A stretch of 64,000 nucleotides of DNA, taken from NCBI RefSeq assembly GCF_039729015.1, contig NZ_CP155792.1, positions 1 through 64,000 of the forward strand, in the 5' to 3' direction. Source of the stretch: Blastococcus sp. HT6-30. Its GTDB lineage: Bacteria; Actinomycetota; Actinomycetes; Mycobacteriales; Geodermatophilaceae. A model generated the notes under the pieces. It was given only the letters and a program-made list of their open reading frames with translations, was not told the DNA's origin and did no database searches. Of the stretch, positions 1 to 11,888 are shown piece after piece. Both the position numbers and the translations under genes were made by a program. Each line of letters begins with the position of its first letter. The stretch's first letter is position 1.

Positions 1-1767
1 ATGGCCGATGCCACGCTGGACCTGGCCACGGTCTGGGACCAGATCCGGGAGCGGCTGGCGACCAGCCTGTCCCCGCAGCAGAACGCGATGCTGAACCTCA
101 CCCGGCCGCTGGGCCTGGTCGAGGACACCGCCGTCCTCGCCGCACCCAACGAGTTCACCCAGACGGTGCTCGAGTCGCGTATGCGCCGGGTGCTCGCCGA
201 GGCGCTGTCCGAGCAGTTCGGCCGCGACATCCGTGTCGCCGTCCAGCTCGAGGACGCCCCTGCGGCACCGTCGGCCGACCACCGCGACGAGGAGCCCGTC
301 CGCCGGCCCTGGTCCGCCGCCGAGGCGCAGCGGGCGGAGGAGGACCGGGCCACCCGCGACCGGGCCGACGACGGGCGCAGCGCGTTCGGCGTGCGCACCG
401 ACGTCGTCGGCACCGCCGCGCCCTGGGACCGCGGCGCGAGCGCCGAGCGGCCGGCGCGCGCCGACTTCCCCGAGGTGCGCGAGCTGCACCCCGCCGACGG
501 ACCGCAACGGCCGCCCGTGGACCGCGGCGCGCCGGAGGACTGGAGCACCACGGCCCGGGGCGCCGACGCGGCCGGTGGCGCCGGGGCCCGCGACTGGGGC
601 GGTGCCGACGACGAGCGCAGCGCGGAGGTGCTGCCGTTCGACGTCGACGCCTCCGCCGGTGAGCAACGCCGCTCCGGCGGGGCGTCCGGTGCCCGGACGC
701 GCCGCCCCGAGGCCGGTCGCCCCACCGGCCTCGACCCGGGCCTGAACCCCAAGTACGTCTTCGACAGTTTCGTCATCGGCAACAGCAACCGGTTCGCCCA
801 CGCCGCGGCCGTCGCCGTCGCCGAGGCACCGGCACGGGCCTACAACCCGCTGTTCATCTACGGCGAGTCCGGGCTCGGCAAGACGCACCTGCTGCACGCG
901 ATCGGCCACTACGCGGCGCGGATGTTCCCCAACGTCCGGGTGCGCTACGTGAGCACGGAGGAGTTCACCAACGAGTTCATCAACCTGGTGCACTCCGGAC
1001 GGGCCGAGGAGTTCCGCCGCCGGTTCCGGGACATCGACTTCCTGCTGATCGACGACATCCAGTTCCTCGAGCGGGCCGAGCGCACGCAGGAAGAGTTCTT
1101 CCACACCTTCAACACGCTGCACAACGCCAGCAAGCAGATCGTGATCACCTCCGACCGTCCGCCCAAGAAGCTGACGACGCTGGAGGACCGGCTGCGCACC
1201 CGCTTCGAGTGGGGGCTGATCACCGACGTCCAGGCGCCGGACCTCGAGACCCGCATCGCCATCCTGCGGAAGAAGGCGTGGGGCGAGCGGCTCCAGGTCC
1301 CCGACCCGGTGCTGGAGTTCATCGCCAGCAAGGTGCAGACCAACATCCGCGAGCTCGAGGGCGCACTGATCCGCGTGACCGCGTTCGCCAGCCTGAACAA
1401 GCAGCAGGTCGACCTGCCGCTGGCCGAGCTGGTGCTCAAGGACCTCATCAGCGACGAGCAGGGCCCGCAGATCACCGCCGCCATCATCATGGCGGCCACG
1501 GCGGAGTACTTCTCCGTGACGATGGAGGAGCTGCAGGGCACCAACCGCAGCCGCACGCTGGTGAACGCACGGCAGATCGCCATGTACCTGTGCCGGGAGC
1601 TCACGGAGCTGTCCCTGCCGCGCATCGGGGCGTCCTTCGGCGGCAAGGACCACACCACGGTCATGCACGCGGTCAAGAAGATCACCAACCTGATGAGCGA
1701 GCGGCGTGCCACGTACACGCAGGTCACGGAGCTGACGGCCCGCATCAAGAGCCGCGCCCGGCAGTAG
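1..1767 (+). CDS. dnaA: Chromosomal replication initiator DnaA
   Basis: DnaA binds DnaA boxes at oriC as an ATP complex, melts the duplex and loads the helicase. The 588-residue protein has an N-terminal protein-interaction domain (about residues 1-85). A long acidic and Arg-rich low-complexity linker (about 85-240) explains the length beyond the E. coli protein and is usual in Actinobacteria. The AAA+ core has Walker A GESGLGKT at 288-295 and Walker [10 protein letters not shown]. The C-terminal DNA-binding domain contains the DnaA signature around [11 protein letters not shown]. The window opens exactly on its ATG, so its promoter is not visible. It is followed by two terminator-like hairpins and the oriC spacer. 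Assignment is certain. Confidence 0.99.
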   Translation: MADATLDLATVWDQIRERLATSLSPQQNAMLNLTRPLGLVEDTAVLAAPNEFTQTVLESRMRRVLAEALSEQFGRDIRVAVQLEDAPAAPSADHRDEEPVRRPWSAAEAQRAEEDRATRDRADDGRSAFGVRTDVVGTAAPWDRGASAERPARADFPEVRELHPADGPQRPPVDRGAPEDWSTTARGADAAGGAGARDWGGADDERSAEVLPFDVDASAGEQRRSGGASGARTRRPEAGRPTGLDPGLNPKYVFDSFVIGNSNRFAHAAAVAVAEAPARAYNPLFIYGESGLGKTHLLHAIGHYAARMFPNVRVRYVSTEEFTNEFINLVHSGRAEEFRRRFRDIDFLLIDDIQFLERAERTQEEFFHTFNTLHNASKQIVITSDRPPKKLTTLEDRLRTRFEWGLITDVQAPDLETRIAILRKKAWGERLQVPDPVLEFIASKVQTNIRELEGALIRVTAFASLNKQQVDLPLAELVLKDLISDEQGPQITAAIIMAATAEYFSVTMEELQGTNRSRTLVNARQIAMYLCRELTELSLPRIGASFGGKDHTTVMHAVKKITNLMSERRATYTQVTELTARIKSRARQ

Positions 1768-1783
1768 GAGGACCCCGTCCTCC
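1767..1783 (+). terminator. Short hairpin directly after dnaA
   Basis: GGAGGAC and GTCCTCC form a 7-bp stem around a CCC loop, starting on the last base of the dnaA stop codon. No T-tract follows. It is a plausible weak terminator or 3'-end stabiliser. Confidence 0.45.
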
Positions 1784-1825
1784 CCACCCCTGCGCGGACC
1801 CGCCGGCCCGACTCCGTATGAGCCT

Positions 1826-1885
1826 GCCGGTGTCCGGCAGGGCCCCCGGATCCCCTGCGCTCCGGCGGCCCTGCCGGACACCGGC
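1826..1885. terminator. Perfect 19-bp inverted repeat downstream of dnaA
   Basis: Bases 1826-1844 and 1867-1885 are perfect reverse complements (19 bp) separated by a 22-base loop. Each arm also contains a small internal palindrome of the GCCGG-TGT-CCGGC type. A stem this strong could act as the dnaA terminator or shape the left side of the origin spacer. No T-run is visible, so the function is inferred. Confidence 0.5.
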
Positions 1886-1974
1886 CGCACGGCCGCCGGC
1901 GGTGACGCTCCGGGTCCGATCCGGTCACCGTCCGGATGCCTGCCGGTCACGGTGCCGGCACGGTCGACAAGTGG

Positions 1975-1983
1975 TTGTCCACA
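1975..1983 (+). promoter_or_regulatory. DnaA box, perfect consensus
   Basis: TTGTCCACA matches the high-affinity actinobacterial DnaA box exactly. It lies in the dnaA-dnaN spacer, just ahead of an inverted TGTGGATCC half-match. Confidence 0.8.
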
Positions 1984-2073
1984 CCTGTGTGGATCCCTGG
2001 GGACGGCGGAATCGCTGGTCCTCCGCACGATGAGCCGCGGGACGGCGGCGACCGGCATCGACTCGTCGAGAAG

Positions 2074-2082
2074 TTGTCCCCA
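2074..2082 (+). promoter_or_regulatory. DnaA box, one mismatch
   Basis: TTGTCCCCA differs from TTGTCCACA at one position. It lies 91 bases after the perfect box, in the same orientation. Confidence 0.55.
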
Positions 2083-2716
2083 GGAATGTGCACAGCTGGG
2101 GGAAAGTCGGACCGACGCCGTCACGCCGCGTCGCGGCCGGCCCGGCGGCGACCTGCACCGCTACGGCCCGGATCACCGCCGCACGCTGCTGACCTGCATC
2201 GATGCCGTCGAGACCGGGCCGGGGGCGCAGCGCACGGCGCGATCCCGGCCGCGCGCTGCACGCCACCTGGGGACGGACCGGGGAGACGCAGGGGACAGCA
2301 GGTGGACCGCCGCCGGTCACGGTGCACAACCGTCGATCTGTCCACGTGTCGACAACAGGAAGACGCTGACCACCCACAGTCGGCCAACACCCCCGATCGG
2401 CGGCTGACCTGCGAGAAGGGGCCCGATCCCCAGCTTCCACACCAGTGATGACGAGGATGAGGGAGTTGTCTCGAGGAATCCTTGAACCACACTCTGGGTG
2501 GGGACGCTGCGCTCCGCAGGCGCCCGGAGCGCAGCGACCAGGACCTCCCGGCACCCGTCGAGGGACCGGGGTTTCCCCACGGGGCACTGCAACAGGCACG
2601 ATGAGCACCGCAGCGGAGCCCTCGCCCCGCAGCAGAACGAACAACGAGCTCCGTGCCGTGCCGGCCGCCCTCCCGGTGGCCCGCGGGGGGCGGACCGAAC
2701 ATGGGTGGGTCGAGAG

Positions 2717-3874
2717 ATGAAGTTCCGGGTGGCACGTGAGGTGCTCGCCGACGCCGTCGCCTGGACGGCGCGCAGCCTGCCGCCGCGGCCGTCGGTGCCG
2801 GTGCTGGCGGGCATCCTGCTCGAGGCCGACGGCAACGTCTTGTCGGTCTCCGGCTTCGACTACGAGGTGTCGGCCCGCTCCGAGGTCGACGTCCAGACCA
2901 GCGAGAACGGCCGGGTGCTCGTCCCCGGGCGGCTCCTGGCCGAGATCATCCGGGCGCTCCCCCCGCACCCGGTGGAGATCACCGCCGAGGGCCCGCGCCT
3001 GGCCATCACCTGCAGCAACGCCCGGTTCAGCCTGCCGACCCTGCCGGTCGAGGACTACCCGTCGCTGCCCTCCATGCCGTCGGCGGCGGGGATCGTCGAC
3101 AGCGACGTCTTCGCCGAGGCCGTGGCCCAGGTGGCCGTCGCCGCGGGCCGGGACGACACGCTCCCCATGCTCACCGGCGTCCGGCTGGAGATCGAGGACG
3201 ACCTGATCACCCTCGCCGCCACCGACCGGTACCGCCTCGCGGTGCGCGAGTTCGCCTGGCGGCCGGAGACCCCGGGGCTGTCGGCCGCGGTGCTCGTCCC
3301 GGCCCGCACGCTCGCCGAGGCGGCCAAGACGCTGACCAGCGGCCCGGAGATCACGCTGTCGCTGTCCTCGGGCAGCTCGGGCGAGGGCATCCTCGGCCTC
3401 TCCGGCAAGGACCGGCAGACCACGACCCGGCTGCTGGACGCCGAGTTCGTGAAGTACCGCGCGATCATGCCCAACGAGTCGCTGGCCAACGCCACGCTGC
3501 CGGTCGGCCTGTTCACCGACGCCGCCAAGCGGGTGGCGCTGGTGGCCGAGCGGGGCACCCCGCTGCGCTGCGAGTTCACCTCCGGCCAGGTCACCCTGCG
3601 GGCCGGGGGCAGCGACGACGAGGGGCAGGCCGAGGAGCGCTGCGACGTCGACTTCGACGGGGAGCCGCTGACCATCGGCTTCAACCCGACGTTCCTGCTC
3701 GACGGGCTGGCGGCGGTGCACACCGATCGTGCGCGGATGGACTTCACCAGCCCGTTGAAGCCCGCCGTCCTCTCCGGGGTCGAGGAGCCGGCGGCCGACG
3801 ACGACAAGCCGGCGCCGGTCGAGCGCGCGGGGAGCTACCGGTACCTGATCATGCCGGTGCGTCTCCCGGGCTAG
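2717..3874 (+). CDS. dnaN: DNA polymerase III beta sliding clamp
   Basis: DnaN forms the ring-shaped processivity clamp that tethers DNA polymerase III and repair enzymes to DNA. The 385-residue product starts MKFRVAREVLADAVAW and shows the three repeated clamp domains, including LPMLTGVRLEI and ATDRYRLAVREF in the middle domain and the C-terminal YLIMPVRLPG that ends the family. The frame is open well upstream, but only the ATG at 2717 gives the family N-terminus. It follows oriC and precedes gnd, the usual actinobacterial order. Confidence 0.98.
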   Translation: MKFRVAREVLADAVAWTARSLPPRPSVPVLAGILLEADGNVLSVSGFDYEVSARSEVDVQTSENGRVLVPGRLLAEIIRALPPHPVEITAEGPRLAITCSNARFSLPTLPVEDYPSLPSMPSAAGIVDSDVFAEAVAQVAVAAGRDDTLPMLTGVRLEIEDDLITLAATDRYRLAVREFAWRPETPGLSAAVLVPARTLAEAAKTLTSGPEITLSLSSGSSGEGILGLSGKDRQTTTRLLDAEFVKYRAIMPNESLANATLPVGLFTDAAKRVALVAERGTPLRCEFTSGQVTLRAGGSDDEGQAEERCDVDFDGEPLTIGFNPTFLLDGLAAVHTDRARMDFTSPLKPAVLSGVEEPAADDDKPAPVERAGSYRYLIMPVRLPG

Positions 3875-3987
3875 CGGACGGCCACCCGGCCCTCCGCCGC
3901 GTACACGTTCGCAGCGGCACTCTGCGAGGAGGCCGTGGGGCGAGCACGATGACAGGCAACGCAGTCGAGGTCGAAAAGGGGCGAGAC

Positions 3988-4920
3988 GTGCAACTGGGTC
4001 TGGTCGGGCTGGGCAAGATGGGCGGCAACATGGCCGAGCGGCTGCGCCGCGCCGGGCACGAGGTGGTGGGATACGACCGCAACCCCGGTAAGCGCGACGT
4101 CGACAGCCTGCCCGCGCTGGTCGAGGCGCTCGAGGCGCCCCGCGTCGTCTGGGTGATGGTGCCCGCGGGCGAGCCGACGAAGGCGACGGTCAAGGAGCTG
4201 AGCGAGCTGCTGAGCCCAGGCGACGTCGTCATCGACGGCGGCAACTCGAAGTACACCGACGACCAGGTGCACGACGTCATGATGCGCGAGAAGGGCATCG
4301 GCTACATCGACGCCGGGGTCTCCGGCGGCGTCTGGGGCCTGGAGAACGGCTACGCCCTGATGGTCGGCGGCACCAAGGAGGACGTCGCCACGGCGCAGCC
4401 GATCTTCGACGCCCTCAAGCCGCCGGCGCCGCACGACGAGTCCGGGCAGGAGATGCCCGGCGCCGGCTTCGTGCACGCCGGGCCGGTGGGTGCGGGCCAC
4501 TTCAGCAAGATGGTCCACAACGGCATCGAGTACGCACTCATGCAGGCCTACGGCGAGGGCTACGAGCTGCTGGCCGCCGTCGACCTCGTCGAGGACGTCC
4601 CGGGCGTCATCGCGTCCTGGACGCAGGGCACCGTCATCCGCTCGTGGCTGCTCGACCTGCTCGTCCGGGCGCTGGACGAGGACCCGGAGCTCGAGGAGAT
4701 CAGCGGCTACGCCGAGGACTCCGGCGAGGGCCGCTGGACCGTCGAGCAGGCGATCGAGAACGCCGTCCCCGTGCCCACCATCGCGGCCTCGCTGTTCGCG
4801 CGCTTCTCCTCCCGGCAGGAGGACTCGCCGACCATGAAGGCGGTCGCCGCGCTGCGCAACCAGTTCGGCGGGCACGCGGTGCGGGCCGTGCAGGCGCAGG
4901 AGGCCGAGCGCCCCGCGTGA
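3988..4920 (+). CDS. gnd: 6-phosphogluconate dehydrogenase, decarboxylating
   Basis: This enzyme oxidises 6-phosphogluconate to ribulose 5-phosphate and CO2 in the pentose phosphate pathway. The 310-residue product is of the shorter YqeC/GntZ type, often NAD-linked. It starts with a Rossmann motif (LGLVGLGKMGGNMAERL), carries the substrate loop GVSGGVWGL and the catalytic Lys helix HFSKMVHNGIEYALMQAYGEG. GTG at 3988 is preferred because it sits directly before the nucleotide-binding strand with AAAAGGGG just upstream. An ATG at 3949 would add 13 residues. It lies between dnaN and recF as in many Actinobacteria. Confidence 0.95.
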   Translation: MQLGLVGLGKMGGNMAERLRRAGHEVVGYDRNPGKRDVDSLPALVEALEAPRVVWVMVPAGEPTKATVKELSELLSPGDVVIDGGNSKYTDDQVHDVMMREKGIGYIDAGVSGGVWGLENGYALMVGGTKEDVATAQPIFDALKPPAPHDESGQEMPGAGFVHAGPVGAGHFSKMVHNGIEYALMQAYGEGYELLAAVDLVEDVPGVIASWTQGTVIRSWLLDLLVRALDEDPELEEISGYAEDSGEGRWTVEQAIENAVPVPTIAASLFARFSSRQEDSPTMKAVAALRNQFGGHAVRAVQAQEAERPA

Positions 4921-5007
4921 AGAAGGACCCTCGTGCCCCCCACCGCTCGCAGGCTCACGCCGGGGCCCTGCACAGGGGCCGTTCCAGGAACTCACCAGGC
5001 GGCTGAC

Positions 5008-6186
5008 GTGTACCTGAGGCACCTGCAGGTCGGCTCCTTCCGCAGCTGGGACCGGGTGGACCTGGCCCTGTCCCCGGGGCCGACCGTGTTCGTCGGCCGC
5101 AACGGGGAGGGCAAGACCAACCTCGTCGAGGCGGTCGGGTACCTCGCGACCATGAGCAGCCACCGGGTCTCCGGTGACGCGCCGCTGGTCGGCCACGGTG
5201 CGAGCCAGGCGGTGGTCCGCGCGGCCCTGCGCCGGGGTGACCGGGAGCTGCTCGTGGAGATCGAGATCAACCCCGGCAAGGCCAACCGGGTGCGGGTCAA
5301 CCGGGCCGCCCTGCCCCGCCCGCGGGAGGTGCTGGGGCTGGTGCGCACGGTGCTGTTCGCGCCGGAGGACCTCTCACTGGTGCGGGGCGACCCAACCGAG
5401 CGACGCCGCTTCCTCGACGAGCTGCTGGTCACCCGCACGCCACGGCTGGCGGGGGTGCGAAGCGACTACGAGCGGGTGCTCAAGCAGCGGAACGCGCTGC
5501 TGAAGACCGCCCGGCTGGCCCGTGGCAAGGCGATGGAGACCCTCGACGTCTGGGACGGCCACCTCACCGACCTCGGGGGGCAGCTGCTGCACGCCCGGCT
5601 CCGGCTGGTCGCCGACCTGGCGCCGCACGTCGCCGGGGCCTACGCCCGGGTCGCCGGGGAGGGGGCCGCGGTCGCCGGGCTCGGCTACAGCTCGACCGTT
5701 CCGCCGGCCGGGGACGGCGCGGCGCTGCGGGCCGGCGACGAGCTGCCCTCGGTGGCGGACCTGACCGAGGCGATGCGGGCCCGGGTCGCCGAGCGCCGCG
5801 GGGACGAGCTCGACCGGGGCATGACGCTGGTGGGGCCGCACCGTGACGACATGGTGATCCATCTCGGCCCCGCCCCGGCGAAGGGCTTCGCCAGCCACGG
5901 GGAGTCGTGGTCGCTCGCCCTGGCTCTCAAGCTGGCCACGTTCGCGCTGCTGCGCAGGGACGGCGAGGACCCGATCCTGATCCTCGACGACGTGTTCGCC
6001 ACCCTGGACGCCGAGCGGCGGGCGGCGCTCTCCGAGGTCGCCCGCTCGGCCGAGCAGACGCTCATCACCGCGGCGGTCGTCGACGACGTCCCCGAGGAGC
6101 TGCGGGGGACACGCGTCGAGGTGGGGAGCGGGATGGCGCTCGTGGTGAAGGATGCGGTCCCGGTGGGCGAGGGAGGCATGCCGTGA
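5008..6186 (+). CDS. recF: DNA replication and repair ATPase RecF
   Basis: RecF is an SMC-like ATPase that helps load RecA on gapped DNA at stalled forks. The 392-residue protein has Walker A GRNGEGKT at residues 30-37, the ABC-type signature region near [19 protein letters not shown], and a late Walker B in [18 protein letters not shown]. The GTG at 5008 places the protein start at [13 protein letters not shown], which matches the family. Its stop codon overlaps the start of the next gene in a GTGA arrangement, so the two are probably translationally coupled. Confidence 0.97.
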   Translation: MYLRHLQVGSFRSWDRVDLALSPGPTVFVGRNGEGKTNLVEAVGYLATMSSHRVSGDAPLVGHGASQAVVRAALRRGDRELLVEIEINPGKANRVRVNRAALPRPREVLGLVRTVLFAPEDLSLVRGDPTERRRFLDELLVTRTPRLAGVRSDYERVLKQRNALLKTARLARGKAMETLDVWDGHLTDLGGQLLHARLRLVADLAPHVAGAYARVAGEGAAVAGLGYSSTVPPAGDGAALRAGDELPSVADLTEAMRARVAERRGDELDRGMTLVGPHRDDMVIHLGPAPAKGFASHGESWSLALALKLATFALLRRDGEDPILILDDVFATLDAERRAALSEVARSAEQTLITAAVVDDVPEELRGTRVEVGSGMALVVKDAVPVGEGGMP

Positions 6187-6683
6187 GCGACGACCGGCCG
6201 GCTCGGCCCAGCGACATCGCCCGCGCCGCCCTCGAGGCGGCCCGTGCGGCGTCGGCGGCCCGCCCCAGGCCGACCCGCCGGCGGATCGCCGGTCCGCGGC
6301 GCGCCTGGAGCGGGCCCCGGCCGGGTGCCGACGACCCCCAGCCGCTGGGTCGCCTGGTCGACTCGCTGGTCAGCTCGGAGGACTGGTCGTCGCAGACGTT
6401 GGTCGGCTCGGTGTTCGGCCGGTGGGACGCGATCGTCGGCTCCGACATCGCCGCCCACTGCCGGCCGGAGACCCTGAGCGAGGGGGAGCTCCTGGTCATC
6501 GCCGAGTCCACGGCCTGGGCGACGCAGCTGCGCCTGCTCGCGCCGTCGATCCTCGGCAAGCTGCGCGCCCAGGTCGGCGGGGACGTCGTGACGCGGCTGC
6601 GCGTTGTCGGTCCGACGGCTCCCAGCTGGAAGAAGGGCCCGCGGTCGGTACGCGGGCGGGGGCCGCGCGACACCTACGGATGA
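6183..6683 (+). CDS. DUF721 (DciA-like) protein
   Basis: This 166-residue protein belongs to the DUF721 family, found after recF throughout Actinobacteria. The founding member DciA helps load the replicative helicase in bacteria lacking DnaC or DnaI. The N-terminal third is an Arg/Pro-rich tail. The conserved core runs from [14 protein letters not shown] through [14 protein letters not shown] and [12 protein letters not shown] to the [17 protein letters not shown] end. GTG at 6183 overlaps the recF stop by four bases. A helicase-loading role here is inferred from the family and the location. Confidence 0.9.
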   Translation: MSDDRPARPSDIARAALEAARAASAARPRPTRRRIAGPRRAWSGPRPGADDPQPLGRLVDSLVSSEDWSSQTLVGSVFGRWDAIVGSDIAAHCRPETLSEGELLVIAESTAWATQLRLLAPSILGKLRAQVGGDVVTRLRVVGPTAPSWKKGPRSVRGRGPRDTYG

Positions 6684-6725
6684 GGCGCCCGGCCGGCGGG
6701 CCGGCGCCGGGAGGACGATGCAGCG

Positions 6726-7673
6726 ATGAGCACCCCCCGCGACGGTGACCGGGACGGCTTCGACGACGACGAGGGCCGCGGCTGGCGCGAGCCGCCGCAC
6801 CTCGGGTCCGGCGGAGCCGGTGACGACGAGGACCGTCCCAACGTCACCGACCGGCGGAAGACGCCCCGGGACGAGCAGCCGGCCGGCCGACCCTGGCAGC
6901 CGCCGGGCTGGGACCTGCCCGCCGCCGAGCCGTCCCGCCCGGCGCAGCAGCAGCCGCCGGACCCAGCTCCGCACGACGCCCCGCCGCCGCAGGGACCGCC
7001 GGTCACGGGCCCGCAGCCGCCCGTCCCACCCGGCCGCTGGGGCGGCCTGTTCGGTCGACGTCGGCGGGAGCCCGGCGCCGTCGAGCGCGTGTTCGCCTAC
7101 GAGGGCGACCCCGTCGGAGCCCAGGGCTGGGCGGTGCAGCGCGGCTGGACCGTGTCCGACGGCACGGCACCCGAGGACGCCGTCCTCGCCGACCTCATCG
7201 CGAGCGCGCCGGTGCGCGCCACCAAGGACCACCGGGCGGGCAACGTGCTGCGCGGCCGGGCGGACGGGCTCGAGCTGGTGGCGTTCGACGTGGTCTACGT
7301 GGAGCGCCGCCGCGTCGTCCCCGAGTACGCGGTCACCGCCGTCCCGATGCTCGGCAGCGTGCCCGGTTTCCGGCTCGCCCCGGCCCGGTTCTGGCGGCAC
7401 GGCACCGGCGGCATGGTGCCGATGCCGAGCGGCGACCCGAGCTTCGACTCCCGCTGGCTGCTGCTGGCCGCCGAGGACAGCCCGCAGCTGCGGCGGCTCG
7501 CCCAGGACCAGTCCGTGCACGGCCTGCTGCTCGGCAGCGACGACGGCGACGAGTTCTGGTCCGCCGCCGGGTTCGTGGCCGCGATCCGGCCCGACGGGCA
7601 CCGACCGGAGCTGCTCGAGCACCACGCCCGGCTGCTCACCGCCGTCGCCGGCGCCCTGGCCGCCGGCGCCTGA
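6726..7673 (+). CDS. Hypothetical protein with Pro-rich N-terminus
   Basis: I do not recognise a characterised family for this 315-residue protein. The first 100 residues are disordered and rich in Asp, Arg, Pro and Gln. The remainder (about 105-315) is a globular domain starting WGGLFGRRRREPGAVERVFAYEG and containing APARFWRHGTGGMVPMPSGDPSFDSRW. There is no signal peptide or membrane span. It sits 42 bases after the DUF721 gene with a GGGAGGA-type site upstream, so it may be co-transcribed with recF. The composition matches the neighbouring core genes and suggests a lineage-specific protein. Confidence 0.75.
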   Translation: MSTPRDGDRDGFDDDEGRGWREPPHLGSGGAGDDEDRPNVTDRRKTPRDEQPAGRPWQPPGWDLPAAEPSRPAQQQPPDPAPHDAPPPQGPPVTGPQPPVPPGRWGGLFGRRRREPGAVERVFAYEGDPVGAQGWAVQRGWTVSDGTAPEDAVLADLIASAPVRATKDHRAGNVLRGRADGLELVAFDVVYVERRRVVPEYAVTAVPMLGSVPGFRLAPARFWRHGTGGMVPMPSGDPSFDSRWLLLAAEDSPQLRRLAQDQSVHGLLLGSDDGDEFWSAAGFVAAIRPDGHRPELLEHHARLLTAVAGALAAGA

Positions 7674-7824
7674 GAGGACGGAGCGCCCAGCAGTGAGTTC
7701 TCCGGCGGACGGCCGGGGGTGTGGTTCCCACGACCCGGCCGACCCTTCCCGACCGGCTGCTGCGCCTGCACGTGACGGAGCGCGACCACCGGCGCACCGG
7801 TGAGGATCAGGTGACCTGGTCGTT

Positions 7825-7863
7825 CGTGGTCCTGGCTCCCGTGAGCGCTGAGCCAGGACCACG
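7825..7863. terminator. Bidirectional terminator between convergent genes
   Basis: A perfect 14-bp stem (CGTGGTCCTGGCTC with its complement) and an 11-base loop lie between the convergent hypothetical gene and the SDR gene. It suits termination from both sides. Confidence 0.65.
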
Positions 7864-7894
7864 CGAGGTGGGCCAGGACAGCGGGTGGACCCGG

Positions 7895-9406
7895 TCAGCC
7901 GCTGCGCTCGGCGGCGCGGACGACGCCGCGCAGCATCCCGCCGAAGACGAACCCGTGGAAGACGGCGACCGTCCACCAGTACAGGTGCCCGGACAGCCCG
8001 CGCGGGGCGGAGGTGGCCCGCTGGCGCAGCGTCGTCCCCCCGGTCGCGGCGTCGTGTTCCACGTGGAACTCCAGCCAGGCCAACCCGGGCAGCCGCATCT
8101 CGGCGCGCAGCCGCAGCAGCTGCCCGACCTCCCGTTCCTCCACCCGCCAGAAGTCCAGGGCGTCGCCGACGTAGAGCTGGTCGGGATCGCGCCGGCCGCG
8201 TCGCAGACCCACCCCACCGACCGCCCGGTCGAGCCGGCCGCGCACCCGCCAGGCCAGCGGCCACGAGTACCAACCGCGGTCCCCGCCGATCCCCTCGACC
8301 ACCCGCCACACCCCCTCCGCCGATGCCGCGGTGGAGCGGACCCGCTCGTCGACGTAGAGGCTGCCGCCGGCCCAGTCCGGATCGGTGGGCAGCGGGTCCG
8401 ACGGGGCGCCGGGCACCGATGCCGACGACCAGCGGGTCGAGACGGCGGAGTCGCGGACCCGCTGCACGGCCAGCCGGACGGCGTCGTCGAACCCGAGCAG
8501 GCCCTCCGGCGGATCGGGCACGTACTGCGCGATCTCGTGCTCGGCGCAGACGACGGTGTTGCGGAGCGACTCGACCAGGGGGCGGGCGATGCCGGCGGGC
8601 ACGGGCGTGACGACGCCGACCCAGTGGCTCGACAGCGACGGCGTGAAGATCGGCACCGGCAGGATCCGGCGCCGCGGCAGGCCGGCCACCCGGGCGTACC
8701 GCTGCATCATCTCCGCGTAGTTCATGACGTCCGGGCCGCCGATGTCGAAGCAGCGGTGCACCTCGGCCGGCAGCCCGGCGCAGGCCACGAGGTAGCGCAG
8801 GACGTCCCGGACCGCGATGGGTTGGATGCGGCTGTGCACCCAGCGCGGGGTGACCATCACCGGGAGCCGCTCGGTCAGGTAGCGGAGCATCTCGAACGAG
8901 GCGGACCCCGACCCGATGATCACCGCCGCCCGCAGCACGACCGTCGGGATGCCGGAGCCCAGCAGGATCGCCGCGACCTCCGCCCGCGAGCGCAGGTGCG
9001 GCGACAGCTGCTCGTCCTCGGGCTCGAGCCCGCCCAGGTAGACGAGCCTGCCGACCCCTGCGTCGCGCACCGCCCCGGCCATCACCGTCGCGGTGTGCCG
9101 GTCGGCCGCCTCGAAGGAGGGGCCCGTGCTCAGCGCGTGGATCAGGTAGTAGACGACGTCGACCCCGACGCAGGCCGCGGCGACCGATGCGGCGTCGGCG
9201 GCGTCGGCCCGCACGACCTCCACGTCCCCGGCCCACGGGTGGTCCCGCAGCCGCTCCGGCGAGCGGCTCATGACCCGGACGCGGTGGCCGCCGGCGAGCA
9301 GCTCGGGCACCAGGCGGCCGCCCACGTACCCGGTGGCCCCGGTGACCAGGCAGGTGAGCAGGGGGCCCGCGGGAGCGGGGGCCGCGGGGACGTCGGGGGC
9401 TGCCAT
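7895..9406 (-). CDS. SDR-family epimerase/oxidoreductase with C-terminal DUF2867
   Basis: This 503-residue protein fuses an extended or atypical SDR domain to DUF2867. The N-terminal half has the nucleotide motif TCLVTGATGYVGGRLVPEL, followed by VDVVYYLIHALSTGPSFEAADR and VYLGGLEP typical of NAD(P)-binding NmrA-like proteins. From about residue 300 the sequence becomes the DUF2867/SRPBCC-like part with WRVVEGIGGDRGWYSWPLAWRVRG and DFWRVEE. The substrate is unknown. The ATG at 9406 is chosen because it starts just before the Rossmann strand. The gene faces away from gyrB. A palindromic GTTCCACGTGGAAC site lies within its 3' half at 8056-8069. Confidence 0.85.
   Translation of the reverse strand: MAAPDVPAAPAPAGPLLTCLVTGATGYVGGRLVPELLAGGHRVRVMSRSPERLRDHPWAGDVEVVRADAADAASVAAACVGVDVVYYLIHALSTGPSFEAADRHTATVMAGAVRDAGVGRLVYLGGLEPEDEQLSPHLRSRAEVAAILLGSGIPTVVLRAAVIIGSGSASFEMLRYLTERLPVMVTPRWVHSRIQPIAVRDVLRYLVACAGLPAEVHRCFDIGGPDVMNYAEMMQRYARVAGLPRRRILPVPIFTPSLSSHWVGVVTPVPAGIARPLVESLRNTVVCAEHEIAQYVPDPPEGLLGFDDAVRLAVQRVRDSAVSTRWSSASVPGAPSDPLPTDPDWAGGSLYVDERVRSTAASAEGVWRVVEGIGGDRGWYSWPLAWRVRGRLDRAVGGVGLRRGRRDPDQLYVGDALDFWRVEEREVGQLLRLRAEMRLPGLAWLEFHVEHDAATGGTTLRQRATSAPRGLSGHLYWWTVAVFHGFVFGGMLRGVVRAAERSG
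8056..8069. promoter_or_regulatory. parS-like palindrome, copy 1
   Basis: GTTCCACGTGGAAC is a perfect 14-bp palindrome resembling the ParB centromere site GTTTCACGTGAAAC. It lies inside the SDR/DUF2867 coding sequence. Identical copies occur at 42658 and 48648. Confidence 0.6.
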
Positions 9407-11733
<2,327 letters not shown>

Positions 11734-11804
11734 CCCACCTCCGGTGACGGAGACGAACAGCTCCGCTGTACCGACAAGCCAATCCGAACGCCGCCTCCGG
11801 CGGA

Positions 11805-11859
11805 AGGTGGATGAATGCGCCGGCCACTCGCAGCTCCCGGCCGGCGGATCCATCCACCT
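11805..11859. other. Nested hairpin in gyrB-gyrA spacer
   Basis: AGGTGGATG (11805-11813) pairs with CATCCACCT (11851-11859). Inside it CGCCGGCC (11818-11825) pairs with GGCCGGCG (11839-11846). The two-tier structure lies 30-85 bases before the gyrA start and could act as a leader structure, processing site or attenuator. The function is unknown. Confidence 0.45.
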
Positions 11860-11888
11860 CTGTGCACCGACCTGTGGAGACCTGAACC

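Larger units (their letters stand above)
1768..2716. other. oriC spacer between dnaA and dnaN
   Basis: This 949-base non-coding interval lies where actinobacterial origins are found. It contains one perfect DnaA box (TTGTCCACA, 1975-1983), a one-mismatch box TTGTCCCCA (2074-2082), and weaker matches around 1988-1996 (TGTGGATCC, reverse orientation) and 2338-2346 (CTGTCCACG). The sequence is rich in TGTGGA/TCCACA-type words and locally less GC-rich than the genes around it. Open frames across it look like chance translations. The dnaN promoter should lie near its right end but I could not assign it. Confidence 0.85.

Noticed and set aside
2498-2716. N-terminal extension of DnaN to an upstream start
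   Set aside because: The added 73 residues have no similarity to clamps, and MKFRVAREVL is the family start.
1925-3721. Reverse-strand 598-residue frame across oriC and dnaN
   Set aside because: It is antisense to dnaN and the origin, with no recognisable domain and the composition of a shadow frame.
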